Assembly (NCBI GenBank): GCA_009777715.1
Contig: WRLH01000026.1
Coordinates: 1 to 38,267, forward strand
Length of the DNA: 38,267 nt
Source of the DNA: Lachnospiraceae bacterium
GTDB lineage: Bacteria; Bacillota; Clostridia; Lachnospirales; Lachnospiraceae
Reading direction: 5' to 3'
The notes below the pieces were generated by a model. That model was not told the origin of the DNA. It saw only the letters and a list, made by a program, of their open reading frames with translations, and made no database searches. Below, piece by piece: positions 6,795 through 14,913 of this stretch (position 1 is its first letter; the number at the start of each line of letters is the position of its first letter). The position numbers were made by a program, and so were the translations under genes.

Positions 6795-8165
6795 ATGGAC
6801 CAAAATTCATTTTCCCGGATTACTCCCGAAATAATTGAAATGACAAAACTGGTTGATAAAAACGATTTTATTGACCCGGAATTATTCATAAAACACGATG
6901 TAAAAAGGGGGCTGCGCGACTTAAAAGGAAGAGGCGTTGTCGCCGGGCTTACCAATATTTCTGATGTGCAAGCTTCGACTATCGTTAATGGCGAAACCGT
7001 TCCTGCTGATGGGAAGCTTTTTTACCGCGGCTATAATGTTGAAGATCTTATTGACGGAATTAATCAAAGCAACCACAATGGCTTTGAGGAAATTACATAC
7101 TTATTATTATTCGGCGATTTGCCGACCCAAAAACAGCTTGATGATTTCCATAATATCCTGGCAAGCTACCGTTCGCTTCCGACCAGCTTTGTCCGCGACA
7201 TCATCATGAAAGCGCCAAGCAATGACATGATGAACGGCCTTGCCCGCAGCGTGCTGACCCTTTACTCTTATGATGACCGGGCTGATGATACTGACCTAAG
7301 CAATGTTTTGCGCCAAAGTATGCAACTAATCAGCCTTTTCCCTTTGCTGGCCATTTACGGTTACCAAGCCTACAATCATTTCCACGATGGCCAAAGCCTG
7401 CTTATCCACCATCCAAAACCAGAGCTGTCAACCGCGGAAAACATTCTCCACCTCATCAGGCCGGATAGCAAATATACAAAAAGTGAAGCAAAGCTTCTTG
7501 ATATTGCCTTGGTTCTGCATATGGAGCATGGCGGCGGGAATAATTCTTCTTTCACCACCCATGTCATTACCTCAACCCTGACTGATACATATTCCGTTAT
7601 TGCCGCTGCGATTGGCTCACTGAAAGGGCCGCGCCATGGCGGGGCAAACAGCAAAGTAATCCAGATGTTTGAGGAGCTTAAAAAAACCGTCAAGGACTGG
7701 AAAGATGAAGACGAGGTTACAAATTACCTCAAAAAAATCCTTAATAAAGAAGCCTTTGACCGCCTTGGCCTTATTTACGGCGTTGGCCATGCCATTTATT
7801 CAAAGTCTGACCCGCGGGCGGAAATATTCCGTTCTTATGTCGCGGAATTATCAATTGAAAAAGGCTTAAAAGAAGAATATGATTTATATGAATTAGTTGA
7901 ACGCCTAGGGCCAAAGGTCATTGCTTCCGAGCGGAAAATGTATAAGGGCGTCAGCTCAAATGTTGACTTTTACTCCGGTTTTGCTTATACGATGCTGGGA
8001 TTGCCAATGGAGCTTTTTGCGCCTTTATTTGCAATTGCCCGGATCTCCGGCTGGAGCGCCCACCGCCTTGAAGAGCTGGCAAACAACAGCAAGATGATTA
8101 GGCCAGCTTACAATCCCATCTGCGCCGAGAAAAAATACCTTAGCATGGCTGAGCGGCATGGCTAA
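6795..8165 (+). CDS. gltA: Citrate synthase (citrate/2-methylcitrate synthase family)
   Basis: This 456-residue enzyme condenses acetyl-CoA with oxaloacetate; some relatives use propionyl-CoA. The family catalytic triad is recognisable as H281 (GPRHGGAN), H332 (GVGHAIY) and D391 (SNVDFYSG), and H245 (MEHGGG) matches the conserved substrate-binding His. The 40-residue N-terminal extension is usual in the clostridial form. The ATG at 6795 follows AAAGGTGAT. In an anaerobe this enzyme usually supplies the oxidative arm to glutamate. It is one of few plus-strand genes here and is convergent with thrC. The symbol is by homology; a methylcitrate role is not excluded. Confidence 0.93.
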   Translation: MDQNSFSRITPEIIEMTKLVDKNDFIDPELFIKHDVKRGLRDLKGRGVVAGLTNISDVQASTIVNGETVPADGKLFYRGYNVEDLIDGINQSNHNGFEEITYLLLFGDLPTQKQLDDFHNILASYRSLPTSFVRDIIMKAPSNDMMNGLARSVLTLYSYDDRADDTDLSNVLRQSMQLISLFPLLAIYGYQAYNHFHDGQSLLIHHPKPELSTAENILHLIRPDSKYTKSEAKLLDIALVLHMEHGGGNNSSFTTHVITSTLTDTYSVIAAAIGSLKGPRHGGANSKVIQMFEELKKTVKDWKDEDEVTNYLKKILNKEAFDRLGLIYGVGHAIYSKSDPRAEIFRSYVAELSIEKGLKEEYDLYELVERLGPKVIASERKMYKGVSSNVDFYSGFAYTMLGLPMELFAPLFAIARISGWSAHRLEELANNSKMIRPAYNPICAEKKYLSMAERHG

Positions 8166-8188
8166 AACGACATGGCTGAACGCCCTTA

Positions 8189-8209
8189 GCAGGGGTATCT
8201 TGCCCCTGC
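8189..8209. terminator. Weak hairpin between convergent gltA and thrC
   Basis: GCAGGGG (8189-8195) can pair with CCCCTGC (8203-8209). There is no T tract on either strand, so terminator function is uncertain. Confidence 0.3.
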
Positions 8210-8247
8210 CCTTGCCAGCCTCACATTGGTCTCTGAACCGCAATGGC

Positions 8248-9726
8248 TTACCCTAAGAAATCTTCAACCACCCTTGGCATATCCTCGATTTCACATACCG
8301 TCTTATGCCGGATTGCGGCGGTTTTTAATTCTTCAATCGCCGCCGGGATTTTTATCTTTGATAAATGATTAAGCCTGTCAATCAAAGCAAATTCATCAAG
8401 CTCTGCGCTTTCTTTTTCAAGAGCTGTGACAACGCTTTTTAGGAATTTGTAAGGGCTTGCCGTTGAAACAATTACCGTCTTAGTATTGTCAAGCGCAAAA
8501 TGCTTTTGATAAACAAAATCAGCCACGGCCGTATGCGGGTCAATTACATAACCGCTCTTTTCATATACCCTTTTTATCGCATTAACCGTGTCCGCTTCGC
8601 TGGCAAAACCCCCGGCAAAATCCTTTAGCTTTTCTTTCATCAAAGAGGTAATAGCATATTGGCCCTCTTTGGTAAGGTTTTGCATAAGGTCTTTGCATTT
8701 CTCCGGGTCATTATCCGCGATATGGTAAATTAAGCGTTCCAAATTGCTGGAAACCAAAATATCCATTGACGGCGATGAGGTTAAGACAAAATCACGGTTT
8801 TTGTCATAAATTCCCGACTGAAAGAAATCATATAAAACTTTGTTTTCATTGGAAGCGCAAACCAGCTTTTCAATCGGAAGCCCCATTTCTTTTGCATAAT
8901 ATGCCGCCAGGATATTGCCGAAATTCCCGGTCGGGACAGCAAAATTTATTTTTTCGCCCGCGCTTATTTTCCCTCTTCTTAAAAGCTCGCAATAAGCATA
9001 AAAATAATAAGTAATTTGGGGAATTAAACGCCCGATGTTGATTGAATTGGCAGAAGAAAAAATATAGCCCCTTTCCCTTAGCCGTTTGCGCATCCCTTCA
9101 TTACCAAAAATATGCTTAACCGCCGTCTGCGCATCGTCAAAATTCCCTTTAATCGCAACCACATGGGTATTATCTCCAGTCTGCGTTACCATTTGCCGCT
9201 CTTGAATCAGGCTGACCCCGTCCTTGGGATAAAAAACAATAATCTTTATCCCGGGAACAGAAGCAAAACCAGCCAAGGCCGCTTTCCCGGTATCACCTGA
9301 GGTGGCGGTCAGGATAACAATTTCTTCTTGCAAATCATTCTTTTTTGCCGAAACGCTCATAAGATGGGGCAAAATTGACAACGCCATATCTTTAAAAGCA
9401 ATCGTTTTTCCGTGAAATAACTCCAGATAATAAACTCCGCCAGCCTCTTTAAGGGGGGCAATTGCTGGGTCGGAAAATTTTCCGTCATAGGCTTTTTCGA
9501 TGCAGCCTTTTAATTCCGCTTCGGAAAAATCGCTTAAATAAAGCTTCATTACTTCGAATGCAACTTGCTGGTAACTCATTGCCTTAAGGTCGCTAAAGCT
9601 TCGCAAAAATAAAGGGATATGGTCAGGGACAAAAAGCCCGCCATCTAAAGCTATCCCCTGTAAAATCGCTTGTGAAGCGGTGAGCTTTTTCCCGTTGCTT
9701 CTAGTGCTTTGGTAGGTAACGTTCAT
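8248..9726 (-). CDS. thrC: Threonine synthase
   Basis: A 492-residue PLP enzyme converting O-phosphohomoserine to threonine, the last step of threonine biosynthesis. The PLP lysine is K112 in AFKDMALS. The N-terminal SNGKKLTASQAILQGIALDGGLFVP block and total length fit the bacterial family. The frame stays open a further 60 codons upstream to 9906, but I place the start at the ATG at 9726 because AAAGGC lies upstream and the protein then begins like its relatives (MNVTYQSTR). Predicted promoters at 9761-9790 and 9905-9933 also place the extension in leader RNA. ilvA, which uses threonine, is about 2.4 kb upstream, but efp and a DUF5688 gene intervene. Confidence 0.93.
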   Translation of the reverse strand: MNVTYQSTRSNGKKLTASQAILQGIALDGGLFVPDHIPLFLRSFSDLKAMSYQQVAFEVMKLYLSDFSEAELKGCIEKAYDGKFSDPAIAPLKEAGGVYYLELFHGKTIAFKDMALSILPHLMSVSAKKNDLQEEIVILTATSGDTGKAALAGFASVPGIKIIVFYPKDGVSLIQERQMVTQTGDNTHVVAIKGNFDDAQTAVKHIFGNEGMRKRLRERGYIFSSANSINIGRLIPQITYYFYAYCELLRRGKISAGEKINFAVPTGNFGNILAAYYAKEMGLPIEKLVCASNENKVLYDFFQSGIYDKNRDFVLTSSPSMDILVSSNLERLIYHIADNDPEKCKDLMQNLTKEGQYAITSLMKEKLKDFAGGFASEADTVNAIKRVYEKSGYVIDPHTAVADFVYQKHFALDNTKTVIVSTASPYKFLKSVVTALEKESAELDEFALIDRLNHLSKIKIPAAIEELKTAAIRHKTVCEIEDMPRVVEDFLG

Positions 9727-9760
9727 TATTTTGCCTTTCTTGATTAGGATTTGCATAAAG

Positions 9761-9790
9761 ATTGTACATAAATCCACACGCACGAGCCAA
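9761..9790 (-). promoter_or_regulatory. Proximal thrC promoter
   Basis: The minus strand reads TTGGCT (9790-9785), an 18-base spacer, then TACAAT (9766-9761). It would give a short leader of about 28 bases. Confidence 0.5.
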
Positions 9791-9824
9791 TTTAATCCAT
9801 TTATGTCATATTTAACAGCAACTC

Positions 9825-9904
9825 TTGACCTGCGGTCAATCGTTGAATAACCAGGTAAAAACAAATGCCCGCTCCGCGGTCGCTTGTTTTCCTGCTGGTT
9901 ATTC
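9825..9904 (-). promoter_or_regulatory. Structured thrC leader: long hairpin plus small palindrome
   Basis: GAATAACCAG (9845-9854) pairs with CTGGTTATTC (9895-9904), and the stem continues inward through AAACAA/TTGTTT and CCGC/GCGG pairs. A second perfect hairpin, TTGACC TGC GGTCAA, lies at 9825-9839. A strong promoter (9905-9933) would start RNA almost exactly at the first stem. There is no T tract, so it is not a simple terminator. Confidence 0.6.
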
Positions 9905-9933
9905 ATTATACCATATTTTCTTTACGAAATCAA
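9905..9933 (-). promoter_or_regulatory. Distal thrC promoter
   Basis: The minus strand reads TTGATT (9933-9928), a 17-base spacer, then TATAAT (9910-9905) with an extended TGG in front. The -35 lies inside the end of the DUF5688 gene. Transcription would begin near 9898 and include the hairpin leader. Confidence 0.6.
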
Positions 9934-10905
9934 CTCAATCACATCAATTGACCGATTATAATAATACACCGTATCAGCAAGAACCTCCTCCGGGTCAACT
10001 TGCGTTTCATTGATTTCACAAACAAGCTTTAATAATTCGGCGCGGTCCGCCGTCTTTTGCGCTGGGCTTAAAATAATTTCATGGATCGAACTGGGGAAAA
10101 TATAAAGATCCGCTCCGATCCGGTCAGCAAAATTTTTGATGAAATCCGGATAAAGCAAAACCGCCGCGCCAAATAATTTCTGCTGGTTTCCGGCGACATA
10201 CATTGCGCTAGACTGACAGTCTTTTTTTATTCCTTTGTCATGCTCTTTCGCCAGAAATTCTTTGACCAAAATTTTTGTTTCATCATCACCGCCATACTTT
10301 TTATCAATTCTGGCTGCAAGCAACTCTTTCATTACCTCGGCCATTGTCTTAATAACTGCCGGACGAAGCTTCGGCGTATTATGAAGCGCATCGGCAAATA
10401 CTTCTTCCAGCGAAACGCCCCACAGCGTTAGATGGGAATTATCAAGCAAAATCGTGCCATTTTCAAAAAAATTATTGCTAAAATCACAGTAAAAAACCAG
10501 CGCAAGATCATAAAAGCATTTATGCGGGATTCCGGCAAGCAAGTCTTTATTTTTCTGGAAATTTATTAACCGGAACAGCACTTTTTCCTTTACATTTGCA
10601 TAAAACCTAAAAAAGCCCAAATCAAAAGCCGTGCTTAGGCATTGGTCATAATAAATCCTAATAATCTCACCAATCGTTTCGCGGATTCTTGTTTCACAAT
10701 CTTCTGGCGAGCTTACATCAATTTTATATTGGTCAGTCAAATAAAATACTGGCGACATATTATTAGACTGATCCGTGATCGAAATGCCTTGTAAAATGAC
10801 CCCATTATTTTTTTTGACCTGCGAAATTAAAACTAAAAACTCCGCACCCATTTTCATCTGTAATTCATTTTTGATTCTTTCGATATATTTTTTATAAGTC
10901 ATCAT
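9922..10905 (-). CDS. DUF5688 family protein of unknown function
   Basis: A 327-residue protein of a family I know mainly from Lachnospiraceae, often in several paralogs per genome and with no established function. Matching features are an N-terminal NNGVILQGISI strand, a YLTDQY motif and the RLINFQKNKDLLAGIPHKCFYDLALVFYC core. The C-terminal QKLFGAAVLLYPDFIKNFADRIGADLYIFPSS segment also fits. There is no signal peptide or membrane segment. I chose the first ATG of an ATGATG pair at 10905, which follows AGGAG. It stands alone between the efp terminator and the thrC promoter. Confidence 0.75.
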   Translation of the reverse strand: MMTYKKYIERIKNELQMKMGAEFLVLISQVKKNNGVILQGISITDQSNNMSPVFYLTDQYKIDVSSPEDCETRIRETIGEIIRIYYDQCLSTAFDLGFFRFYANVKEKVLFRLINFQKNKDLLAGIPHKCFYDLALVFYCDFSNNFFENGTILLDNSHLTLWGVSLEEVFADALHNTPKLRPAVIKTMAEVMKELLAARIDKKYGGDDETKILVKEFLAKEHDKGIKKDCQSSAMYVAGNQQKLFGAAVLLYPDFIKNFADRIGADLYIFPSSIHEIILSPAQKTADRAELLKLVCEINETQVDPEEVLADTVYYYNRSIDVIELIS

Positions 10906-10953
10906 AAAAATGCTCCTTTCTAAACGAGGGTTTCTGAATGTAACTTTGGGGAA

Positions 10954-10986
10954 CAAAAAAAGCAATAGAATATTAATTCTACTGCT
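10954..10986 (-). terminator. Intrinsic terminator of efp
   Basis: On the minus strand an 11-bp stem (AGCAGTAGAAT with ATTCTATTGCT, four-base loop) is followed by seven T residues, 24 bases after the efp stop codon. Confidence 0.9.
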
Positions 10987-11009
10987 TACAAGCTTTTATA
11001 GTCGATAAA

Positions 11010-11567
11010 TTATGCCCGGCCTAAATAATCTCCGCTCCTTGTGTCGATTTTGATCACGTCACCTAACTCAACAAATAGGGGAACAAGAACCGTTGCGCCT
11101 GTTTCAACAATGCAAGGCTTTGTTGCGCCTGTCGCGGTGTCCCCTTTAAAGCCGGGTTCGGTTTCTATGATTTTTAGCTCAACTGACAGCGGCGGATCAA
11201 TGGCGAAGACGCTTCCATTATGGCTACAGACCTTGACCTTTTCGTTTTCTTTGATAAATTTAAGAGCATTGCCAACCGATTCTTCATTCAGGCTGATTTG
11301 GTCATAGGTTGCTTCGTCCATAAAGTGGTATAATTCACCATCATTATATAGATACTGCATATCTTTTCTATCGATTCGTGCTTGGGGGTACTTTTCCGTT
11401 GGCCTGAATGTCTTTTCAACGATACCGCCGTTGATTATGTTTCTAAGCTTTGTTCTGACGAAAGCAGCGCCTTTTCCCGGTTTTACGTGCTGAAAATCAA
11501 TAATCTGGAAAACGCTGTTTTCATATTCAATGGTCAGGCCATTTTTGAAATCACCCGCAGATATCAT
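11010..11567 (-). CDS. efp: Translation elongation factor P
   Basis: A 185-residue factor that binds near the ribosomal E site and relieves stalling at polyproline. The three beta-barrel domains (KOW-like, OB and C-terminal OB) and the ending [11 protein letters not shown] are typical. The tip of domain I reads KPGKGAAFV with Lys at position 32, the residue that carries a modification in many bacteria. I start at the ATG at 11567, seven bases after AGGAGG; a GTG one codon earlier is less likely. It has its own promoter and terminator. Confidence 0.96.
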   Translation of the reverse strand: MISAGDFKNGLTIEYENSVFQIIDFQHVKPGKGAAFVRTKLRNIINGGIVEKTFRPTEKYPQARIDRKDMQYLYNDGELYHFMDEATYDQISLNEESVGNALKFIKENEKVKVCSHNGSVFAIDPPLSVELKIIETEPGFKGDTATGATKPCIVETGATVLVPLFVELGDVIKIDTRSGDYLGRA

Positions 11568-11598
11568 CACTAATCCTCCTAAATCCTAATTCTTTAAC

Positions 11599-11627
11599 AG
11601 TTTAATCCAAAATAAGCCATGTGTCAA
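11599..11627 (-). promoter_or_regulatory. efp promoter
   Basis: The minus strand reads TTGACA (11627-11622), a 17-base spacer, then TAAACT (11604-11599). Transcription would start near 11592. The promoter lies just beyond the terminator of the upstream small RNA. Confidence 0.75.
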
Positions 11628-11644
11628 CCCCAATGTGTTTAAAT

Positions 11645-11671
11645 AAAAAAGCAACCAGAGGCTGCTTTTTA
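11645..11671 (-). terminator. Intrinsic terminator of the 6S-like RNA
   Basis: AAAAGCAGCC pairs with GGTTGCTTTT around a three-base loop on the minus strand, followed by T6. Confidence 0.88.
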
Positions 11672-11870
11672 TTTGGGGCCCAAAATGCCGGTTCTCGTAT
11701 TTTGACTCCTAGCAATGCTAGGTGGGTAACCGCAGACCCGCTTCTGTCTTCCACTGCGTATGAAATCAATGACTTCAATGGTGGCCTGACATAGGCGTGA
11801 CAATATAGGAATCCCGTTTAAAGATAATGTAGGTTCAAAATACAAGAATTATCGGGCATCTCAGGTTGCC
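11645..11870 (-). ncRNA. ssrS: Probable 6S RNA
   Basis: A free-standing transcription unit of about 225 bases with a strong promoter (11878-11906), an intrinsic terminator and no ORF. The ends form a long stem: the 5' arm (plus 11832-11860) and 3' arm (plus 11685-11709) pair through TTCTTGTATTTTGA with TCAAAATACGAGAA, and outside it GATGCC with GGCAT. A small hairpin (CCTAGC AAT GCTAGG, 11708-11722) sits on the 3' side of the open centre, and the middle of the RNA forms an apical arm. Length, rod shape, central bubble and motifs such as GAACCUACA and UACCCACCU resemble what I recall of clostridial 6S RNA, which binds the housekeeping RNA polymerase. This was recognised by eye and is not a database match. 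Confidence 0.68.
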
Positions 11871-11877
11871 TATGATA

Positions 11878-11906
11878 ATAATACCCCATTAATCCATAAA
11901 ATGCAA
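11878..11906 (-). promoter_or_regulatory. Promoter of the 6S-like RNA
   Basis: The minus strand reads TTGCAT (11906-11901), exactly 17 bases, then TATTAT (11883-11878). The first RNA base would be near 11870 (GGCAACC...). Confidence 0.75.
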
Positions 11907-11976
11907 TCCTTTTTTTGCTTTTCCCGGTATTTTCCAGAGGTGTTTTGTGCTTCGTAAAGTAGCGAATACGCTTATA

Positions 11977-12069
11977 CGAGAGCTGTCGATGGGGCGTCCG
12001 ACGCGCTTCCGCTCCGAGAGAAATGTTTTTACATTATCTCAAGGGTCGGTCTTTTGAATCGCACTCTCG
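11977..12069. repeat. Nested palindromic element, copy 2 (short central hairpin)
   Basis: It has the same outer arms as the copy at 6252-6379 (CGAGAGCTGTCGAT...GAATCGCACTCTCG). The inner hairpin is reduced to GAGAAATG, a short loop and CATTATCTC. Just outside, the pair extends as TACGAGAG/CTCTCGTA, and a hairpin TTCGCGA...TCGCGAA follows at about 12073-12094. It lies 38 bases downstream of the ilvA stop and upstream of the 6S-like promoter, so it could also mark the end of the ilvA transcript. Confidence 0.85.
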
Positions 12070-12107
12070 TATTTCGCGAACTTTCAATCGCGAACACAAC
12101 ACAAAAA

Positions 12108-13331
12108 TTATATATTCGTCCGCACAACCCGCGGGCGATAACCTTCATTTTCTAAAGTCGTAATGATTTCATTTTTGTGTTCAGACCCAAAGGCTTCCAA
12201 GGTAATCCTAAGCTCAACGGCAGCATTACGGTTAATTGATACAAATTGGTTATGCTCAAGCTTGATGACATTGCCATTTTGCCCGGCAATCACCCCTGAA
12301 ACACGAGTTAACTCACCCGGCTTGTCAGGCAGCAAAACGGAAACGGTAAAAATCCGGTCACGGATAATAAGGCCGCGCTGGACAACAGATGACATCGTAA
12401 TCACGTCCATATTTCCGCCGCTTAGAATCGCGGCAACGCGCTTGTTTTTTACATTTAAATGCTTGATGGCCGCAATTGAAAGTAAACCAGAATTTTCAAC
12501 TACCATCTTGTGGTTTTCCACCATGTCAAGGAAAGCCGCAACCAGCTCTTCATCTTCAATCGTGATTATTTCATCAAGATTTTCTTTAATATAAGGAAAA
12601 ATAATTGTGCCGGGCGTCCTGACCGCTGTGCCGTCAGCAATTGTGTTAACCTCATCAATTGAAACCACTTTGCCCGCCTTTAATGATTCCTTAAGGCAGC
12701 TTGCTCCCGCTGGTTCAATTCCGATCACCTTTATTTGGGGATTTAACAGCTTCGCCAAAACTGATACGCCGCAAGCCAAACCGCCGCCGCCAACCGGAAC
12801 GAGGACATAATCAACTAGCGGCAATTCTTTGTGAATTTCCATCATAATTGTGCCTTGCCCAGTCGCTACTGCCACATCATCAAAAGGGTGGATAAAGGTA
12901 TAACCTTTTTCATTAGCCATCTTAAGCGCGATTTGATATGATTCATCGTACATATCGCCAGCAAGAATAACTTCGGCTCCCATGCTCTTTGTGCGGTTCA
13001 CTTTTATCAGCGGGGTGGTCGTCGGCATAACAATAATCGCTTTCAAGCCGTATTTCTTAGCCGCGTAAGCAACGCCCTGGGCATGGTTTCCCGCCGAAGC
13101 GGTAATCAACCCGCGTCTTCGTTCCGCTTCGGTTAAGGTGCTGATTTTGTAGTATGCACCCCGCAATTTGTACGCTCCGGTAAGCTGCATATTTTCGGGC
13201 TTTAAATATATTTCGCCCCCAGTTTGCAAACTTAGATATTCGCTATAAATAAGCTTCGTTTCCTGGACGACTGTCTTTACTGCTTCCGAAGCTTCCTTAA
13301 AGCTTGCGAGGGTCAGGTATTTTTCATTCAT
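12108..13331 (-). CDS. ilvA: Threonine ammonia-lyase (threonine dehydratase) with one ACT domain
   Basis: A 407-residue PLP enzyme deaminating threonine to 2-oxobutanoate, the entry to isoleucine synthesis or to threonine catabolism. The PLP lysine is K55 in TGAYKLRGA, and the phosphate-binding glycine loop GGGGLACG lies near 181-188. A single ACT domain occupies about 330-405 (FTVSVLLPDKPGELTRV...). This length with one ACT domain is the common Firmicutes form; it differs from the 500-residue two-ACT IlvA and from TdcB without ACT. The ATG at 13331 follows GGAGATTA. Whether it is mainly biosynthetic cannot be told here. Confidence 0.92.
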   Translation of the reverse strand: MNEKYLTLASFKEASEAVKTVVQETKLIYSEYLSLQTGGEIYLKPENMQLTGAYKLRGAYYKISTLTEAERRRGLITASAGNHAQGVAYAAKKYGLKAIIVMPTTTPLIKVNRTKSMGAEVILAGDMYDESYQIALKMANEKGYTFIHPFDDVAVATGQGTIMMEIHKELPLVDYVLVPVGGGGLACGVSVLAKLLNPQIKVIGIEPAGASCLKESLKAGKVVSIDEVNTIADGTAVRTPGTIIFPYIKENLDEIITIEDEELVAAFLDMVENHKMVVENSGLLSIAAIKHLNVKNKRVAAILSGGNMDVITMSSVVQRGLIIRDRIFTVSVLLPDKPGELTRVSGVIAGQNGNVIKLEHNQFVSINRNAAVELRITLEAFGSEHKNEIITTLENEGYRPRVVRTNI

Positions 13332-13380
13332 TTTTTAATCTCCATGCCTTGGATACTCTTGGCTAAAGCAAAATTACTGC

Positions 13381-14805
13381 TTACTCCGCCTTTTTATTAT
13401 CTACATTTTTAGGGTTTTCATAAAATTCCCTCTCAATTACTGATATACAATTGTCCAACGAACCTTCATTTATCTCTAATCCTATATCATGCAAAAAGCA
13501 TAACCTAAACAGTAATTCATATTTTTTTATTGCTAACTTTGTTTTCCGTGGCGTGAAGTATTTATCGGATTTATACAAATGAGACATAAGATTTCTTGTG
13601 TTACAGGATTTTTGCAGAAATTCGTCCAAAAATTTATCCTTAGTTTCACGCGCAAAAATCTTCTTAGTATATTCCGTATGGTTGATGGCGAATTCAAGCT
13701 TTTGTTTTAGGCTCATTTTATGGATATTACCCAAGATAGTTTTTACATTATTTATTATCTCTTCGCATTTTTTGCCAAATAAATCATTAATCTCTTTGGA
13801 TTCTTTCAATGCATTTTCTATGGTTTCTATCAAAATCTTTTTTGGCTCAGCATTTTTTGCACCACCTTTTTTAACGAACTCTGGCTTGAGTAGTTCTTTT
13901 TCGTGATGCGTACTAAAATACCCTTCCAAGCACTGGATAAGTATTACTGCTTTTGATTCCATCATTAAATCGCGGCCATCCAATGCATTCCTAAACATCT
14001 TAAACACAATTGGGTTCTTCTGGGTAAATTTTTCATATGCAGCAGAAAAGTTTTGGGAATCAAGTAAATGTAAGCATTTCCCATTCCCGCCTTTAGAGTT
14101 CGATGAAAACAGAATGTCGTGATATGTGGCATAAACAAATTCCGTAGGTTCGCCACAGAAAAATCTCATCTCAATTATTATGGGAATATACCCGACAAAT
14201 AAAGAATACATTTTCAACAAACTATTAAAACAATCTTTCATTTCTTTTAGTGAAATGGGGCTTGTAGAAACTAGTTCAAAAAAATCTTTCTTTTCCTTAC
14301 TGTAAGTATTAACAGTAATTGAGCCTGAAGCAATATCATATGTATTTTTTTTGATATTGTAACTAAAATTCCCTTTGGTGTAATTAACTTCACCCTTCAT
14401 TCTATCCACAAAATAGGTGTCTTCATCTTTTATATGTTGCCCTATGATTATATTGTTCCATACGATATTAATTCTTTTATCCGATGGATAAACGCTACAG
14501 TCTAATAGTGTAAACGGGATATCATTATTATCTAGCCCATGAATATATTCAAATTCATATGAATAATGCTTGAATTCGCGCACCAAACTAACAGAAAGTA
14601 CGCAGGGGTTGTAATAATAGTGCATAATAAAAGCTTTTAGTAAAGTATCATCGGGGCAAATTTCAAATTTGTCCTTTTTTAAGTCAATAGTAAAATTAGC
14701 GTTTATTTTTTCAATCTGCATTTCTCCGCTTTTATTTCTAAACACAATATCAACAAGAGTACCCCCCTGTATTTCGGTCATATATCTGGAATTTGATTTA
14801 CTCAC
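13381..14805 (-). CDS. ApeA-like HEPN protein, probable anti-phage defence ribonuclease
   Basis: A 474-residue protein with a beta-rich N-terminal half (about 1-245) and a helical C-terminal half (about 250-450). The C-terminal half carries the HEPN ribonuclease motif R-x4-H as R404 NLMS H409, in the context CNTRNLMSHLYK. This layout matches ApeA proteins, whose HEPN domain is thought to act as an RNase in abortive defence. It starts at a GTG (14805) with GGGAG upstream; an ATG at codon 9 has no ribosome site. The gene is clearly more AT-rich than its neighbours and separates ftsY from ilvA, which suggests acquisition. No partner gene is present. ApeA assignment is by domain layout; a generic HEPN protein is the alternative. 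Confidence 0.65.
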   Translation of the reverse strand: MSKSNSRYMTEIQGGTLVDIVFRNKSGEMQIEKINANFTIDLKKDKFEICPDDTLLKAFIMHYYYNPCVLSVSLVREFKHYSYEFEYIHGLDNNDIPFTLLDCSVYPSDKRINIVWNNIIIGQHIKDEDTYFVDRMKGEVNYTKGNFSYNIKKNTYDIASGSITVNTYSKEKKDFFELVSTSPISLKEMKDCFNSLLKMYSLFVGYIPIIIEMRFFCGEPTEFVYATYHDILFSSNSKGGNGKCLHLLDSQNFSAAYEKFTQKNPIVFKMFRNALDGRDLMMESKAVILIQCLEGYFSTHHEKELLKPEFVKKGGAKNAEPKKILIETIENALKESKEINDLFGKKCEEIINNVKTILGNIHKMSLKQKLEFAINHTEYTKKIFARETKDKFLDEFLQKSCNTRNLMSHLYKSDKYFTPRKTKLAIKKYELLFRLCFLHDIGLEINEGSLDNCISVIEREFYENPKNVDNKKAE

Positions 14806-14846
14806 TTAGCTTCTCCCTCACGGCGGCCTAATTACACCGTCATTAA

Positions 14847-14869
14847 TTTTGTCGACAACGTCGACAAAA
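14847..14869. terminator. Perfect hairpin between ftsY and the HEPN gene
   Basis: TTTTGTCGAC and GTCGACAAAA form a perfect 10-bp inverted repeat around AAC, 45 bases after the ftsY stop. The run of T on each side makes it terminator-like. It also overlaps a possible -35 (TTGTCG, 16 bases before TGTAAT) for the HEPN gene, so it might serve as an operator. Confidence 0.55.
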
Positions 14870-14913
14870 TGTCACCTGTTTGCTATTTCACTATGTTCCG
14901 TTTCGCCAGAATA

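Noticed and set aside
9727-9906. 60-codon N-terminal extension of threonine synthase
   Set aside because: It overlaps two predicted promoters and a long palindrome, and family members start at MNVTYQ-like residues; treated as leader.
11645-12107. T-box or other amino-acid riboswitch between ilvA and efp
   Set aside because: No T-box GGUGGNACCGCG motif, and the RNA ends at its own terminator before efp has its own promoter; a 6S-type rod fits better.
12163-12594. Plus-strand ORF of 143 codons opposite ilvA
   Set aside because: Shadow of a clearly conserved enzyme on the other strand.
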